Assembly (NCBI GenBank): GCA_945890735.1 | Contig: CAMDCZ010000049.1 | Location: forward strand, 1 to 13,270 | From: Bordetella parapertussis | GTDB taxonomy: Bacteria > Pseudomonadota > Gammaproteobacteria > Burkholderiales > Burkholderiaceae_C | Direction of reading: 5' to 3' | Length of the DNA stretch: 13,270 nt | In this document: piece after piece, positions 12,837-13,270 of the stretch | Position numbering within the stretch: position 1 is the stretch's first letter | Layout: each line of letters opens with the position of its first letter | The notes under the pieces: model-generated | Seen by the model: only the letters and a program-made list of their open reading frames with translations | Databases searched by the model: none | Told to the model about the DNA's origin: nothing | Position numbers and translations under genes: made by a program

Positions 12837-13270
12837 ATGACCAACCCGCCCACACCCTTTGTCTCCCTGACGCAAATTCCCGACTTTTCCCCTGAATTGG
12901 CCGAAGTCTTGGGTGTGGATGACCATTTGCCGCAGATACCGGTCGAGCGTTTGCAAGCGCCATCCTTGCGCGCGTATTTCGCTGATCCACCAGCCTGGGC
13001 CACACCGATCCACGAACCGCCCATGACCCAGCGCGTGCCTGCACCTGCGTCGGTGTTGTTGGGCATCGTCATGCGGGCCGAGCCCATGGTGTTGCTGACC
13101 CAGCGTACCGCCCACCTGTCCAACCACTCAGGGCAAATAGCCTTCCCAGGCGGGCGGCAGGACCCGCAAGACAGCGACGAGATCGCCGCAGCTTTGCGCG
13201 AAGCCCATGAAGAAGTGGGGTTGCACCCCCAGTTTGTGCATGTGTTGGGTTGCCTGCCCCTGTATGTCAC
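12837..13270 (+). CDS. NUDIX hydrolase, CoA pyrophosphatase type (N-terminal part; runs off the window)
   Basis: The open frame from the ATG at 12837 stays open to the window end (144 complete codons). Residues 86-106 match the CoA-pyrophosphatase signature (LLTQRTAHLSNHSGQ, then IAFPGG), which runs into the NUDIX box GG...AALREAHEEVGL (105-129) with metal-binding Glu125 and Glu126. Such enzymes hydrolyse CoA or related nucleotides to phosphopantetheine and 3',5'-ADP. The N-terminal part (MTNPPTPFVSLTQIPDFSPE, VDDHLPQIP, LRAYFADPPAW) looks like that of Burkholderiales homologues as I recall them, supporting this start. The ATG lies one base after the T run of the upstream terminator and has no ribosome-binding site, so expression would need read-through, a promoter inside rplS, or a later start such as the ATG at 13023. 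The C-terminus is beyond the window. Confidence 0.9.
   Translation, partial: MTNPPTPFVSLTQIPDFSPELAEVLGVDDHLPQIPVERLQAPSLRAYFADPPAWATPIHEPPMTQRVPAPASVLLGIVMRAEPMVLLTQRTAHLSNHSGQIAFPGGRQDPQDSDEIAAALREAHEEVGLHPQFVHVLGCLPLYV

Noticed and set aside
12701..13270. Minus-strand open frame across the end of rplS and the NUDIX gene
   Set aside because: The plus strand carries a clear CoA-pyrophosphatase NUDIX signature over the same bases, and the minus-strand product has no recognisable features.

Overview
This window is a chromosomal housekeeping segment of a betaproteobacterium, most likely order Burkholderiales and probably a Comamonadaceae-type organism. That placement is inference: it rests on the order murJ / purM / AI-2E permease / hda / HAD phosphatase / pcnB / folK followed by rpsP-rimM-trmD-rplS-NUDIX, on the protein sequences, and on moderately GC-rich codon use. 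No insertion sequence, prophage, CRISPR array, tRNA or rRNA gene is visible, and nothing amounts to a clearly new multi-gene system.

Layout. (1) Positions 1-146 hold the 5' part of rpsT (S20, minus strand, cut by the window edge). It diverges from murJ (244-1809), the lipid II flippase, which is followed by a SirB1-family gene (1825-2535). (2) After a short A/T-rich gap comes a membrane-bound hybrid histidine kinase (about 2699/2836-4599), more A/T-rich than its neighbours. Its 5' end is split by a run of eight G at 2826-2833: a hydrophobic N-terminal segment is open in another reading frame. This is the most notable point in the window. (3) purM (5651-4614, minus strand) converges on the kinase and diverges from a tightly packed five-gene plus-strand operon: AI-2E-family permease, hda, HAD-IB phosphatase, pcnB and folK (5729-10102; spacings of 6 and 3 nt, then overlaps of 4 and 20 nt). 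A perfect inverted repeat with a -10-like hexamer in each arm sits in the purM/permease gap. (4) A minus-strand TM2-like membrane protein gene (10503-10057) overlaps the 3' end of folK tail to tail. (5) The ribosomal/tRNA-modification operon rpsP-rimM-trmD-rplS occupies 10569-12835. rpsP and rplS each have their own TATAAT box and a leader that can fold. A strong intrinsic terminator ends the operon, and the start codon of a CoA-pyrophosphatase-type NUDIX gene lies one base after its T run. That gene continues past the window edge.

Together the genes serve translation (S20, S16, L19, RimM, TrmD), cell-wall precursor export (MurJ), purine and folate synthesis (PurM, FolK), control of replication initiation (Hda), RNA decay by polyadenylation (PcnB) and nucleotide clean-up (NUDIX). 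The hybrid kinase is the only accessory-looking gene. The regulatory structures (G8 tract, palindromic promoter gap, the two ribosomal leaders, possible leaderless starts, terminator abutting a start codon) are what most merits checking.
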